DNA of 64,000 bases from an uncultured cyanobacterium (GCA_937944885.1 CALFBB010000047.1:17680-81679); one strand, 5' to 3'; positions 1 to 8,417 are shown, counted from the stretch's first letter. Numbers and translations are program-made. Notes: a model not told the origin generated them from the letters alone.

Positions 1-572
1 GGGAAAATATCGTGATCATCGACAATGGGGATGTGGTAGAGGTCAGCCAGGAGCGCATTGCAGTGGTTGACAAGGTGCCCTCTGGCCTGCAGATGATGGA
101 TGATTCCCGTGCTGGCGTGGTGATGGACAAGGTGTTGCAGGAGCGTCAGCAGATTGCCAAAGATGGCATGGTGACGGTGGTGCTCAGTCTGGATACTCAT
201 GGCCGGTTACTCTACACCCCACAGGTGCAAACCTTTGGTTTGGTGGATGAGGCCAAAGCCCTGAATGGTTCTGCCCTGAAGCCCCTTTTGGAGGATACTC
301 TGAAGCAGGGGTGGCCGCATTTTGCCCGCTCCCTAGAGCTGGGTAGTGTGGATATCGACTGGGCTGGCCTGAAAGATCAACTGGAACGGGTGGTGCGTCG
401 CTTCGTGCGCGAGCAGCTGCGCAGCAAGCCTGCAGTGGTAGTGTTCGTACAGTCGCCGGAAGAAGAATCGCTTCCCTTGCCACCTGCTGCCGAGGTTGAG
501 CGTCGGCAAGAAGGGGTAGCTGATGCCTCTCGACGACGGCGGCGCTCCTCAGCGGCTGTGGCGGCTTCCTGA
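1..572 (+). CDS. rnj: Ribonuclease J, C-terminal part (5' end outside window)
   Basis: The reading frame is open to the left edge (first complete codon at base 3), so only the last ~190 residues are present. RNase J is a metallo-beta-lactamase/beta-CASP endo- and 5'-3' exoribonuclease of mRNA decay and rRNA maturation. The visible part matches the region after the catalytic domain: an IDNGDVVEV strand, a basic segment and a DGMVTVVLSLD strand typical of the RNase J C-terminal alpha/beta domain, then an arginine- and alanine-rich tail (about residues 150-186). Catalytic residues lie outside the window. The assignment rests on recognising the C-terminal domain, so it is good but not certain. 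Confidence 0.8.
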   Translation, partial: ENIVIIDNGDVVEVSQERIAVVDKVPSGLQMMDDSRAGVVMDKVLQERQQIAKDGMVTVVLSLDTHGRLLYTPQVQTFGLVDEAKALNGSALKPLLEDTLKQGWPHFARSLELGSVDIDWAGLKDQLERVVRRFVREQLRSKPAVVVFVQSPEEESLPLPPAAEVERRQEGVADASRRRRRSSAAVAAS

Positions 573-579
573 GCAGAGG

Positions 580-1599
580 TTACAGGGATCCCTGAGGTCG
601 ATCTGGGGATCCCGTTCTTGCTCTGAGGAAACTTTTGAGCTCCTCCCTGTCTAGCTGTCGGGATCCCACGCTACTAAAGGGTGGGCAACGGGTCTGAGGG
701 GGGGTAGGTTGCTGAAGGGTTTGCAAGAAAGCCTGAGCCAGGTTAGCGTAGCCTTGATCATTGGGGTGAAACCCATCGGCCAGTGGACCGGGAAAGAAGG
801 ACTCCCGCCGGTAGGCGCGCCGGTCGCAGAGCACATCCACCACCGGGATCCCTTGCCGGCTGAGGGGGTTGATGGCTTGCTGGCTAAGGCCCACAGAGAC
901 GGTAGCCAGCAGTTGACGTACGCTACTGGGTTGCTGCTGTCCCAAAGGGATCTGGGCAAAGTTGGGCAGATTCGCTACCCCGATACGGGCCTGGGGGGCG
1001 CGGACACGAATTGCCTGTAGCAGGGTTTGATAGTCGGCAGCAAATTGCCGGATCTGCTGCTCGATAAAAGGGAGGGGATCCCCTCCCTCGACCGCTAGGC
1101 GCACAGCTGCCAGGGTGATGGCATTGGTGTCGTTGCCACCCACCCAAATCGTAATCAGGGTGCTATCGGTAGGGATGCGGGGCAGTTGATCCTGCAAGAG
1201 GTTGGCCGGAATGGAGTCTTGTAGGGCTTGGGTGCGAGGGCTGAGCACGGCTCCGGAGCGGCCTAGGTTAATCAGCTGAACCGGTGGGGGCAAAGCCTGA
1301 GCCAGACGAGGCACATAGCCGGTGCCGTTAGGGCAATCCAGGGGATCCGACCGCTGCGGTCGAGTACCGGCCTGGTTGGCAGGCCCATCACAGGAAATGG
1401 AGGCGTTGAACCCAACTGCATCGCTTGCTCCTAGGGCTGTATAGCGGGTCAGGGTAGGGGAACTCAACATAACCTGATCAGAGGCTGTAGAACAGGCAGC
1501 TAGCCCCAGGCTGAGAGCCAGCATTAATAATAAGAATAGGTTGATCCAATCTTTGCAGCTGACCGGCCAAGGGAAATCCCATGCTCTGTTAACGTTCAC
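580..1599 (-). CDS. SGNH/GDSL-family hydrolase, predicted lipoprotein
   Basis: Predicted exported esterase or lipase of the SGNH superfamily. From the chosen start the protein opens with a charged stretch, then a hydrophobic signal segment ending in the lipobox LAAC, so it is probably a lipid-anchored envelope protein. All four SGNH blocks can be read: block I as ALGASDAVG (a GDSL variant), block II in NLGRSGAVL, block III in VGGNDTNA, and block V as DGFHPNDQGY with the catalytic Asp and His. I chose the GTG at 1599 because AGGAG lies 10 bases upstream; an in-frame start at 1668 would add 23 charged residues before the signal peptide and is less likely. The substrate is unknown. It converges on the RNase J gene with a 7-base gap. 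Confidence 0.8.
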   Translation of the reverse strand: MNVNRAWDFPWPVSCKDWINLFLLLMLALSLGLAACSTASDQVMLSSPTLTRYTALGASDAVGFNASISCDGPANQAGTRPQRSDPLDCPNGTGYVPRLAQALPPPVQLINLGRSGAVLSPRTQALQDSIPANLLQDQLPRIPTDSTLITIWVGGNDTNAITLAAVRLAVEGGDPLPFIEQQIRQFAADYQTLLQAIRVRAPQARIGVANLPNFAQIPLGQQQPSSVRQLLATVSVGLSQQAINPLSRQGIPVVDVLCDRRAYRRESFFPGPLADGFHPNDQGYANLAQAFLQTLQQPTPPQTRCPPFSSVGSRQLDREELKSFLRARTGSPDRPQGSL

Positions 1600-1854
1600 T
1601 GGCTCTTTTCTCCTACGACCTAGGACGGATAACTGCCTTAGTTCGTGGCCTGCTGAAGCACCGGACATTGTGAACTACCAAACACCCAAATGGGGGTCAG
1701 CTTCCAAATTCAATAGCAGTTGCCATAAACCGACGTCTCCTCCCTCTAGTCTTACACTGGCGCAGGAGCTTGGCTAAGGTTAAGGGAAGCCCATAGCTGT
1801 CGGGGCGGTTGTTGACTATGATGCGGGCGTGAGGTGTGAATCAGTACACAGCCA

Positions 1855-2784
1855 ATGGCAACCGAACGGATTCGTTTTGCACAAGTCTCAGATGTTCATC
1901 TGATGCCGGAGGGTGCCTGCCGTTGTTGGTGGATGTCTGACTCCCCCCGTCGCCAGTTACAAGCAGCCATTGCCTACCTCAACCAGGTGCCCGATCTGCA
2001 GTTTGTGGTCTTCACCGGAGACTTGGTGGATCAAGCGGATCCCGCCAGCTTTCAGAGCTTTCAGGAGCTTCTCTCCCAATTGCGGATGCCCTACTACCTC
2101 AGCCTTGGTAACCACGACATCGATACCCTGGAGAGAAAAGGGCGCTTTAACCGGGAGCAATTCATCCACTGGTGCCAGCGCCAATTCCCGCTGCATGCGG
2201 CTCCAACCGGTTATGTGGATTACAGCCTTGCTCCCCTGCCCGGGATCCGCTTAATTGCCCTCGATGCCAGTTTGGGGCGCTTCCCCTTGCCGCAGGGGGT
2301 GTTGCGCCCGGCTCAGTTGCATTGGCTGTCAGAACATTTACAATCGCTGCCGGAGGAATGGCTGATCCTACTCATTCATCAGCCCCCCTTTACCTCTGCC
2401 GGTCAGATGGACTCGGTTTTGTTCCGCAAGTACCGCATCTTAACTGAGCAGGCCCTCGCCCTGCACGATATTCTAGCCAGTTATGGACGCGTGGTGGCGG
2501 TTTTAAGTGGGCACTTGCACGTCCCCAAGGTCTATGTCCGGGATGGGATCCCCTACATGACTGCTCCCCCCTTGGTCGGACCTATCTCGGCTTTGCGGGT
2601 GTTTGATGTGGAGGTAAATCCACGCCGAGGGGTGTTGCGCTACCACTGGGTCAACCTGCTGGAGCTGGATCCCAGCCCCCTTTGGCATGGCTTGGTGATG
2701 GGAACTCGGCGGGATCGCTGGGGACAAATTCCTCTGCGGGCTAAGAGACTCCAGTGGCTACCTCTCCCGACTGCCCTCCGCTAA
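1855..2784 (+). CDS. Metallophosphoesterase, CpdA/Icc-like
   Basis: Calcineurin-like phosphoesterase. The dimetal-site motifs appear in order: SDVHLM (DxH) near residue 13, FTGDLVD near 58, LGNHD near 82, LIHQPPF near 180 and SGHLHVP near 222. Spacing and the length of about 309 residues are typical of the Icc/CpdA 3',5'-cyclic-AMP phosphodiesterase group, but many relatives act on other phosphodiesters, so the substrate is not fixed by sequence. There is no signal peptide, so it should be cytosolic. It is a single-gene unit upstream of cysH with a 70-base gap. No clear ribosome binding site precedes the ATG. Confidence 0.85.
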   Translation: MATERIRFAQVSDVHLMPEGACRCWWMSDSPRRQLQAAIAYLNQVPDLQFVVFTGDLVDQADPASFQSFQELLSQLRMPYYLSLGNHDIDTLERKGRFNREQFIHWCQRQFPLHAAPTGYVDYSLAPLPGIRLIALDASLGRFPLPQGVLRPAQLHWLSEHLQSLPEEWLILLIHQPPFTSAGQMDSVLFRKYRILTEQALALHDILASYGRVVAVLSGHLHVPKVYVRDGIPYMTAPPLVGPISALRVFDVEVNPRRGVLRYHWVNLLELDPSPLWHGLVMGTRRDRWGQIPLRAKRLQWLPLPTALR

Positions 2785-2854
2785 CTAAAACCCCTAAAAG
2801 CTGACCGAATTAGTGTAGATTAGAAGATATCGGTAGCCCTGTGTTTTTGATCCT

Positions 2855-3601
2855 ATGAGCGCAATCCTTTCTACCTCAAACGGCTGGGAATCGGCGACCC
2901 AAGTTCTGAAAGAGCAGTATCAGCCCCAAGTGGAATCTTTAAGTCAACAGTTTGAGCCTCTGAATGCTACAGCCCTGCTGAGCTGGGCAAATCAGCAGTT
3001 TGGGGATGGGCTACTGCTGGCCTGTAGCTTTGGCCCAGAAGATCTGGTGCTGATCGATCTGCTGACCTCTATTCGTCCTCATGCCCGCGCTTTTTTCCTG
3101 GATACGGATTTTCATTTTCCGGAAACGCTGGAACTGCGGGAACGGATCTTAGTCCGCTATCCACAGCTGCAACTGGAGAGCTTCAAACCTTTGCTCACCC
3201 CAGAAGAGCAGGCGGCTCAATATGAGCCGGAGCTATACCGTTCTAACCCTGACCTCTGCTGTAGCATCCGTAAAGTGGAACCTTTGAATCGTGCCCTGGT
3301 CAGTTGTACCACCTGGATCACCGGCATGCGTCGGGAACAATCCCCCACCCGCGCTCACATTGGTAAGGTGCAATGGGATGCGAAGCGGAATCGCCTCAAG
3401 CTCAACCCCCTTGCCGATTGGACGCAAACCCAAGTGTGGGATTACATTCGCACTCATGGGATCCCTTACAATCCTCTCCATGATCAGAACTATCCCAGTA
3501 TTGGTTGTATCCACTGCACCGCTCCTGTTGCTCCCGGCGCGGATCCTCGTTCAGGCCGCTGGCAGGGCAAGGCAAAAACGGAGTGTGGCCTACATACCTA
3601 G
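2855..3601 (+). CDS. cysH: Assimilatory APS/PAPS reductase
   Basis: Reduces adenylylsulfate or phosphoadenylylsulfate to sulfite in sulfate assimilation. The P-loop-like ACSFGPEDLVL segment is near residue 56, and the catalytic C-terminal ECGLHT carries Cys245. A cysteine pair at 135-136 (in DLCCSIRK) and GCIHC at 218/221 form the CC...CxxC set that binds a 4Fe-4S cluster in APS-using reductases; enzymes lacking these cysteines use PAPS. The sequence therefore suggests APS as preferred substrate, by family rule rather than assay. Length (248) is normal. The gene lies 3 bases before a small monooxygenase-fold gene, which indicates co-transcription. Confidence 0.93.
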   Translation: MSAILSTSNGWESATQVLKEQYQPQVESLSQQFEPLNATALLSWANQQFGDGLLLACSFGPEDLVLIDLLTSIRPHARAFFLDTDFHFPETLELRERILVRYPQLQLESFKPLLTPEEQAAQYEPELYRSNPDLCCSIRKVEPLNRALVSCTTWITGMRREQSPTRAHIGKVQWDAKRNRLKLNPLADWTQTQVWDYIRTHGIPYNPLHDQNYPSIGCIHCTAPVAPGADPRSGRWQGKAKTECGLHT

Positions 3602-3604
3602 CCG

Positions 3605-3943
3605 ATGAGTGATTCTCCTATTCTTGAGGTAGCGCAACTGCAGGTTAACCCTGGCTCTGAGGCTGCCTTTGAAGCCGCTATTGCCCAAGCCTTTGCTTAT
3701 CTGCGGCAAACCGATGGCTACCAACAGCACCAACTGCACCAGTGCATAGAGCAGCCTCAGCAATACCTGCTGCTGATTCAGTGGGGATCCCTGGATGCCC
3801 ATTTGGTGAACTTCCGCCAGTCAGAAAACTTTGTCCGCTGGCGGGCTTTGATTGGCCCCTACTTTCTGCAGCCACCACAGGTGTTGCACTACCAATTTCG
3901 GATGGGATCCCCTTGGCTATCTCAACCAGACCAGCGGGAATGA
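3605..3943 (+). CDS. Antibiotic biosynthesis monooxygenase (ABM)-fold protein
   Basis: A 112-residue protein resembling the dimeric ferredoxin-like ABM/YgiN family: an ILEVAQLQVNPGSEAAFEAA strand-helix start, a DGYQQHQLHQ segment and a YLLLIQWGSLDAH strand followed by a helix, ending in VLHYQF. Family members include quinol monooxygenases, heme-degrading enzymes and proteins of unknown role, so no reaction is assigned. The start lies 3 bases after the cysH stop, so the two are probably one transcription unit; a link to sulfur metabolism is possible but unproven. Confidence 0.72.
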   Translation: MSDSPILEVAQLQVNPGSEAAFEAAIAQAFAYLRQTDGYQQHQLHQCIEQPQQYLLLIQWGSLDAHLVNFRQSENFVRWRALIGPYFLQPPQVLHYQFRMGSPWLSQPDQRE

Positions 3944-4146
3944 GGGATCCCCTCCATTCCAGAACCACTGATGTAGCCAAGAGCTTTTCCCCAGCTGCTT
4001 GAGTTTTTTTACGGCCGAGAATAAGAGATGACGCGAGCCAGCCAAAGCGGTGGAATTGACATCCTCCCCGCCCTGTTAGCTTGCTCCCGCGCAGCGGTAG
4101 GGCCGGGCTTGCCGCGCACCGGGTCAAAAGGTGCTTTGGGGTGGAG

Positions 4147-4779
4147 CTACTGATGCTCAAAGACATTGCTAAAACCCATCAAGTCCAGCTCCACCAGTGT
4201 GGGTAAGTGCTGAAAGCAACGCCGTGCTAGCTCCCAACGTTCTTCCCGTTGCAGCATTTGGGCTAGCTTGTCACGGGCTGGGAGCAAATACCGGACATCA
4301 TTGGCGGCATATTCCAGCTGCTCAGCAGACAAATCCTGAACGGCTCCCCAATCTGAGCTTTGGGCTGCTTTGTTCAGCTCCACCCCACACAGCTCGCTCA
4401 CCAGATCCTTGAGGCCGTGCTTGTTGGTATAGGTGCGTGCCAGTTTGCTGGCAATCTTGGTACAAAAAACCGGCCAGACCCGAATCCCGAGGTGATACAG
4501 CAGCATCCCTAGATCGAAGCGGGCGTAGTGGAATACCTTTTCGATACCGGGATCCGTCATCAATTGGGCCAAGCGAGGAGTCTGCCTTACCCCGCGACTT
4601 AGGCGCAGCAGCACCACTTCCCCGGCAGGATTGGCAATTTGCACCAGACACAGTCTGTCCCGTTGCGGGATTAAACCCATCGTCTCAGTATCCACTGCCA
4701 AGTGGGCCTCACCGGCCAGTGCCTCCAGTACCTCGGCAGAGAGATCCTGATCACAAACTTGAAAAGGCTGTAGACCCAC
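4147..4779 (-). CDS. rnd: Ribonuclease D-like 3'-5' exonuclease
   Basis: DEDD-superfamily 3'-5' exoribonuclease. Exo I is VDTETMGL near residue 30 (D and E metal ligands), Exo II is FHYARFDLGML near 84, and Exo III is LEYAANDVRYLL near 154, whose Tyr places it in the DEDDy subgroup. At 210 residues it has only the exonuclease domain and lacks the HRDC domains of E. coli RNase D, which is usual for the short cyanobacterial form. The role is probably tRNA or small-RNA 3' trimming, by homology. It reads in the same direction as rpsN, 53 bases downstream of it. Confidence 0.88.
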   Translation of the reverse strand: MGLQPFQVCDQDLSAEVLEALAGEAHLAVDTETMGLIPQRDRLCLVQIANPAGEVVLLRLSRGVRQTPRLAQLMTDPGIEKVFHYARFDLGMLLYHLGIRVWPVFCTKIASKLARTYTNKHGLKDLVSELCGVELNKAAQSSDWGAVQDLSAEQLEYAANDVRYLLPARDKLAQMLQREERWELARRCFQHLPTLVELDLMGFSNVFEHQ

Positions 4780-4832
4780 CTGGGATCCCTCGACAGTGAA
4801 TGAATAACCGAGTGAATTGTTGTTACTGGAAC

Positions 4833-5138
4833 TTACCAGCTAGACTTCACCACGCCGGGCAGCAATCCCCTGTGAGCCATTTCCCGCAGGCTGTTGCGAG
4901 AGAGGCCAAAGTCTCGGAAATAACCGCGGGGACGGCCCGTTTGCCAGCAGCGATTGCGTAGGCGGGTAGGAGAACTGGCGCGAGGGAGCTTTTGCAGCTG
5001 GGCATGCAGTTCCATGCGCGTGGCTTGGTCGATTTCAGGATTGGCCATTGCTGCTTTCAGTTGTTGGCGCTTCTCCCGATACTTCTCAACCAAGCGTTGA
5101 CGCTTTTTCTCCCGCTCGATCATGCTCTTTTTAGCCAC
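4833..5138 (-). CDS. rpsN: 30S ribosomal protein S14
   Basis: Small-subunit protein bS14/uS14 of about 100 residues. It starts [10 protein letters not shown], has a long basic helical region, and ends with the conserved [20 protein letters not shown] and [15 protein letters not shown]. The CxxC zinc pairs of the short S14 form are absent, so this is the zinc-independent long version found in cyanobacteria and plastids. It stands apart from the large ribosomal operons, as is common in cyanobacteria. The product is recognised with high confidence. Confidence 0.97.
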   Translation of the reverse strand: MAKKSMIEREKKRQRLVEKYREKRQQLKAAMANPEIDQATRMELHAQLQKLPRASSPTRLRNRCWQTGRPRGYFRDFGLSRNSLREMAHRGLLPGVVKSSW

Positions 5139-5451
5139 AGTTCACTTGTTTCCCCAGATTTTTCAACTTTACTAGGATAACGAGGATTGCCTGTCTCAGA
5201 CAAGGGGATCCCGAGGCGGAGCCAAGGCAACTCAGCCAAGAACTCATCCTCCAGGGGATCCGGGATGTAGAAGCGGAGGGGAGGGCGTGCCTGTGCACAA
5301 CGGCCATACGTATCTGCATACGTAGCTGATTAACATTTAGCTTTTGCTAAGGTGGAGCACAGGCCAAACTTATCGGTGGTGGTAGCGGTCACCCCTGAGG
5401 CAGAATCCTTAAGCTCGTTAAGCTAACTTAAGCTAACTACAGAATCGCCCT
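5139..5451. other. Intergenic region between rpsN and the DUF2256 gene
   Basis: This 313-base gap separates two divergent genes. It holds two GGGATCCC-type octamers near 5206-5260 and a triple TTAAGCT repeat at 5408-5434, listed separately. No RNA gene or further ORF is recognisable. Confidence 0.5.
5408..5434 (+). repeat. Three tandem TTAAGCT repeats upstream of the DUF2256-PsiE pair
   Basis: CTTAAGCT (5408-5415), GTTAAGCT (5417-5424) and CTTAAGCT (5427-5434) follow each other with a 9-10 base period, 35 bases before the DUF2256 start. The unit resembles the cyanobacterial Pho-box 8-mer (CTTAACCT type), but the spacing is not the 11-bp period of a true Pho box and position 6 is G. It may be an operator for a direct-repeat-binding regulator. 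Confidence 0.4.
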
Positions 5452-5469
5452 TTGTTTTGTAAAAACACC

Positions 5470-5649
5470 ATGCCACGCCAACGGAAAAAATCGGACTTGC
5501 CCAGCAAAATTTGCCTCACCTGCGGCAGGCCTTTCACCTGGCGCAAAAAATGGGCAGCCTGTTGGCCAGAGGTAAAATACTGCTCCGACCGTTGCCGCAA
5601 CCATCGCCCCAAGGGATCCCTACCCCCGTCTGAGACAGATAACAGATAG
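5470..5649 (+). CDS. DUF2256 family small zinc-ribbon-like protein
   Basis: A 59-residue basic protein with the family signature: ICLTCGRPFTWRKKW followed by WPEVKYCSDRCRNHR, giving a CxxC...CxxxC set that probably binds zinc. The start is placed at the ATG of MPRQRKKSD; an upstream in-frame start at 5452 would add six non-conserved residues. The function of the family is unknown. The gene is 79 bases upstream of the PsiE-family gene on the same strand and may share its transcript. Confidence 0.82.
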   Translation: MPRQRKKSDLPSKICLTCGRPFTWRKKWAACWPEVKYCSDRCRNHRPKGSLPPSETDNR

Positions 5650-5728
5650 ACCAATAGCCAATAGGTAGATAATATCAACGTCAGAATCTCTGCGCAGAGA
5701 GCCTTGCGCAGGGGCTAAGGCAACTGCT

Positions 5729-6211
5729 ATGAGGGCAACAATGCGATTTTTGAAGTGGTTGTTACACAATCCCCACGAAACGGAGGAGGAGGATCCCTTT
5801 TTGCGGGGTGTTGTCCGCCTGGAAAGTTTGCTCTCGAAGTTGCTCTCGATCTTGCTGGTCGGCTTGATCCTGGTAGCTGTGGTGGATCTGGCCCGGTTTT
5901 TGGTGATGGATATGCTGATGGAGCCAAGGGGATTTTTCTCCACCACTTTGATTGAGATCTTTGGCCTTTTTTTGAATATCTTGATTGCCTTAGAGATTTT
6001 GGAGAACATCACGGCCTATCTGCAGAAGCAGGTGGTCCAGGTGGAGCTGGTGATCACCACCTCCTTAATTGCGGTGGCCAGAAAGATCATCATTTTTGAT
6101 TTTGAGAAGTTGGGAGGCCTGGAGTTGATTGGTCTGGGGGCAGCTACCTTGGCCCTTTCGGTGAGCTACTGGTTGGTACGGCAGGCTAAGCCTCAATCGG
6201 GCAAGCACTAG
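5729..6211 (+). CDS. PsiE-family (phosphate-starvation-inducible) membrane protein
   Basis: A 160-residue integral membrane protein. After an acidic N-terminus (HETEEEDPF) there are about four hydrophobic segments: around residues 37-58, 72-92, 103-122 and 130-152. The segment EILENITAYLQKQVVQVELVI followed by IAVARKIIIFDFEKL is characteristic of the PsiE family, so named because E. coli psiE is phosphate-starvation inducible; the biochemical role is unknown. AAGG lies 8 bases before the ATG at 5729; ATG 5741 is an alternative start. Whether it is phosphate-regulated here is open, since the repeats upstream do not fit a canonical Pho box. Confidence 0.82.
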   Translation: MRATMRFLKWLLHNPHETEEEDPFLRGVVRLESLLSKLLSILLVGLILVAVVDLARFLVMDMLMEPRGFFSTTLIEIFGLFLNILIALEILENITAYLQKQVVQVELVITTSLIAVARKIIIFDFEKLGGLELIGLGAATLALSVSYWLVRQAKPQSGKH

Positions 6212-6328
6212 CTTAGCCCAGTGTTGCTAGCGATTGGGTGGTATGCCTTAGGCATCACGTGTTCGTTTGGATGCCGGGCCTGAAAGCAGCCAAAGGAGGG
6301 CAGCCCAGGAGATGATGGGCTCCTAAGA

Positions 6329-6411
6329 TGGGATCGGAGGGACTCGAACCCTCACGTTCTTGCGAACAACGGATTTTAAGTCCGTAGCGTCTACCATTCC
6401 GCCACGATCCC
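6329..6411 (-). tRNA. trnL-UAA: tRNA-Leu (UAA), uninterrupted
   Basis: On the minus strand an 83-base cloverleaf can be folded: acceptor GGGATCG pairs with CGATCCC, the anticodon arm is ACGGACT-TAA-AATCCGT, there is a long variable arm, and the T arm is GAGGG-TTCGAGT-CCCTC. The anticodon is TAA. Many cyanobacteria and plastids carry a group I intron in the anticodon of this gene; here the loop is continuous, so the intron is absent. CCA is not encoded. Confidence 0.97.
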
Positions 6412-6500
6412 CTGTTGCAACCCCTACCACACAGCCGTACTACTCTACCAAACAGTCTGGCTGAGCGGGAGAAAGGTGATCATGATTTATTAACTGTTTT

Positions 6501-8417
6501 TCAGGGATCCCCCAAGCGGTAGCCCCTTGGTGTGATCAGCTTTTGGCCGTAGCGGAAGGTATGGGAGTTGCCGATCAGCACTAGGGTCAGCATATCCACT
6601 TGTTCCGGATCCAACTCTGCCAGGGTGGTGAGATGGAGGGCTTGTCCGGGGCGGTACAGGTTACGGGCTAAGGCTACGGGGGTCTGAGGGGAACGGGCCT
6701 GCAAAAAAATCTCAATGGCCCTGAGCAAGGGATCCTGCCGTTGTCGGGAACGTGGATTGTAGAGAGCAACTACAAAGTCAGCAGCCGCTGCGGCTTGCAG
6801 GCGCTTTTCAATCACCGGCCAAGGGGTGAGCAAATCGGAGAGGGAGATAGCGCAGAAGTCGTGCATCAAGGGGGATCCCAGCTGGGCTGCGGCTGCCTGC
6901 AGGGCTGAGATGCCGGGTAACACTTCCAGGGAGGGTTGGATCCCATCCCATCCTCTTTGGGCCAAACACTGCAACACCAGGCCGGCCATGCCATAAATGC
7001 CCGCATCTCCAGAAGAGATGACAGCCACCTTCAGCCCTTGCTCCGCCCAGCTGATGGCTTGTTCCGCCCGTTGGATCTCCTGGGTAATGGGGGAGGGATC
7101 CCGAATTTGGCCGGGGTGCAACAGCGGTTCAATCAAATCCAGATAGAGTTGATATCCCACGACTACCTCCGCCTGGGTAAGGGCCATACGCGCCGCAAGG
7201 GTAAGCTGACTTAAATCGCCAGGGCCGGTTCCAATCAGCCACAGATGTCCAGGGCGGGGTGAGTACTCCCGGTTGGCACGGGCAATGGCTAGGGTACAGG
7301 CGCCGGCGGTTGGGGAGGTGAAAACCCGTTTCGGGCAGATCAAGGTTGCCGGAGGGGCGGCGGTTTCCTGAACCGGTTTTTGGGGCAGCCCGGGGGGAGA
7401 AGCTGCTGCCCGTAGAGCCGCTGCCTCTGCCACGGAAGGGGTACCTACCGCTTGGCGGACAATTTCGGAGGGATGGGGTACCGGCATCCCGGCCAGCTCT
7501 TCGGCGGCAAAAAAGCGCAGGGGCCAATCGTAAGCCTGGGCCAGCTCCAGCAGTCCTGCTTCGTCTTGTTTCAGGGCCAAGCTAGCCAAACCGGCAATTG
7601 CTTCCCAGGCCAGTCCTTGTTCTTGCAGCAGCTGCCGCAGGGATCCCTCTAGCCAAGCACGGCTTGTCCCCCGTTCACAGCCCACCCCGATCCACAGCAC
7701 CCGCGGATGCCAGCTGACGGTGGGGAGCCCTATGGGGGGAAGGAGCTGCTCACCGATGTGAATTTGGGCCACCGCCTGTGGGGCAGAAGTGAAAAGCAGG
7801 GGATGGCTAGACCAGGCCCGCCGCCAGAGATCGGTGCCACAGGTTTGCAGCACCTGCACAGGTTCCCCTCGGTTCAGGGCCGCTGCCACCTGGGTCCATT
7901 CCCCTTTGCCCCGCCGCCAGCCGTAGGGATCCCCCAGCAAATCCACAGGCGGGATCCCCAAACTTTCTGATCCCGAGGTGAGCACCGCCTCTGCGCCCAA
8001 AGCAGCAGCCACCTGCCGGGCTAAGGCATCAGCACCCCCCACATGCCCGCCGCACAGGCTGATCACCCAGCGGCCCGCCTCATCCACCACCACCACCGCC
8101 GGATCGGTGTATTTGTTTTGCAATAAAGGCGCAATTAACCGCACCACAGAGCCGGTGGCCAGAATAAAGATACACCCCTGCACCTGCGGCCAAGTGCGGG
8201 CAACGGCTTCTGCCAGGGATCCCGGGCCCTGGGCGGCATCCCCATAGGCTTGCCAGGGCTGGGGGAGGGGATCCCCGCTGGGGTTGGCTTTGCTCCAGTA
8301 GAGGATAGGATCCGATGCCACTCCCTCTGGAACACCGGCTTGGCTGATGAGAAGGGATCCCAGTTGGATAGCCAACCGGCGGCCATGGGAGGTGGGGGCA
8401 AAGATGGCAAGCTTCAT
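6501..8417 (-). CDS. cobJ: Fused CbiG / precorrin-3B C17-methyltransferase (CobJ/CbiH)
   Basis: Two-domain enzyme of corrin-ring synthesis. The N-terminal ~340 residues match CbiG (cobalt-precorrin-5A hydrolase type), with CIFILATGSVVRLIAP and CGGHVGGADALA. From about residue 390 there is a SAM-dependent tetrapyrrole methylase: LWLIGTGPGDLSQLT near 393, VISSGDAGIYGMAG near 464, LPGISALQAAAA near 500 and VALYNPRSRQRQ near 555. Methylase domains with this pattern transfer methyl to C17 and contract the ring. CbiG-CbiH fusions are known in cyanobacteria. The proline- and alanine-rich stretch around 340-380 looks like an interdomain linker. The gene lies alone between tRNA-Leu and alaS. Confidence 0.92.
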   Translation of the reverse strand: MKLAIFAPTSHGRRLAIQLGSLLISQAGVPEGVASDPILYWSKANPSGDPLPQPWQAYGDAAQGPGSLAEAVARTWPQVQGCIFILATGSVVRLIAPLLQNKYTDPAVVVVDEAGRWVISLCGGHVGGADALARQVAAALGAEAVLTSGSESLGIPPVDLLGDPYGWRRGKGEWTQVAAALNRGEPVQVLQTCGTDLWRRAWSSHPLLFTSAPQAVAQIHIGEQLLPPIGLPTVSWHPRVLWIGVGCERGTSRAWLEGSLRQLLQEQGLAWEAIAGLASLALKQDEAGLLELAQAYDWPLRFFAAEELAGMPVPHPSEIVRQAVGTPSVAEAAALRAAASPPGLPQKPVQETAAPPATLICPKRVFTSPTAGACTLAIARANREYSPRPGHLWLIGTGPGDLSQLTLAARMALTQAEVVVGYQLYLDLIEPLLHPGQIRDPSPITQEIQRAEQAISWAEQGLKVAVISSGDAGIYGMAGLVLQCLAQRGWDGIQPSLEVLPGISALQAAAAQLGSPLMHDFCAISLSDLLTPWPVIEKRLQAAAAADFVVALYNPRSRQRQDPLLRAIEIFLQARSPQTPVALARNLYRPGQALHLTTLAELDPEQVDMLTLVLIGNSHTFRYGQKLITPRGYRLGDP

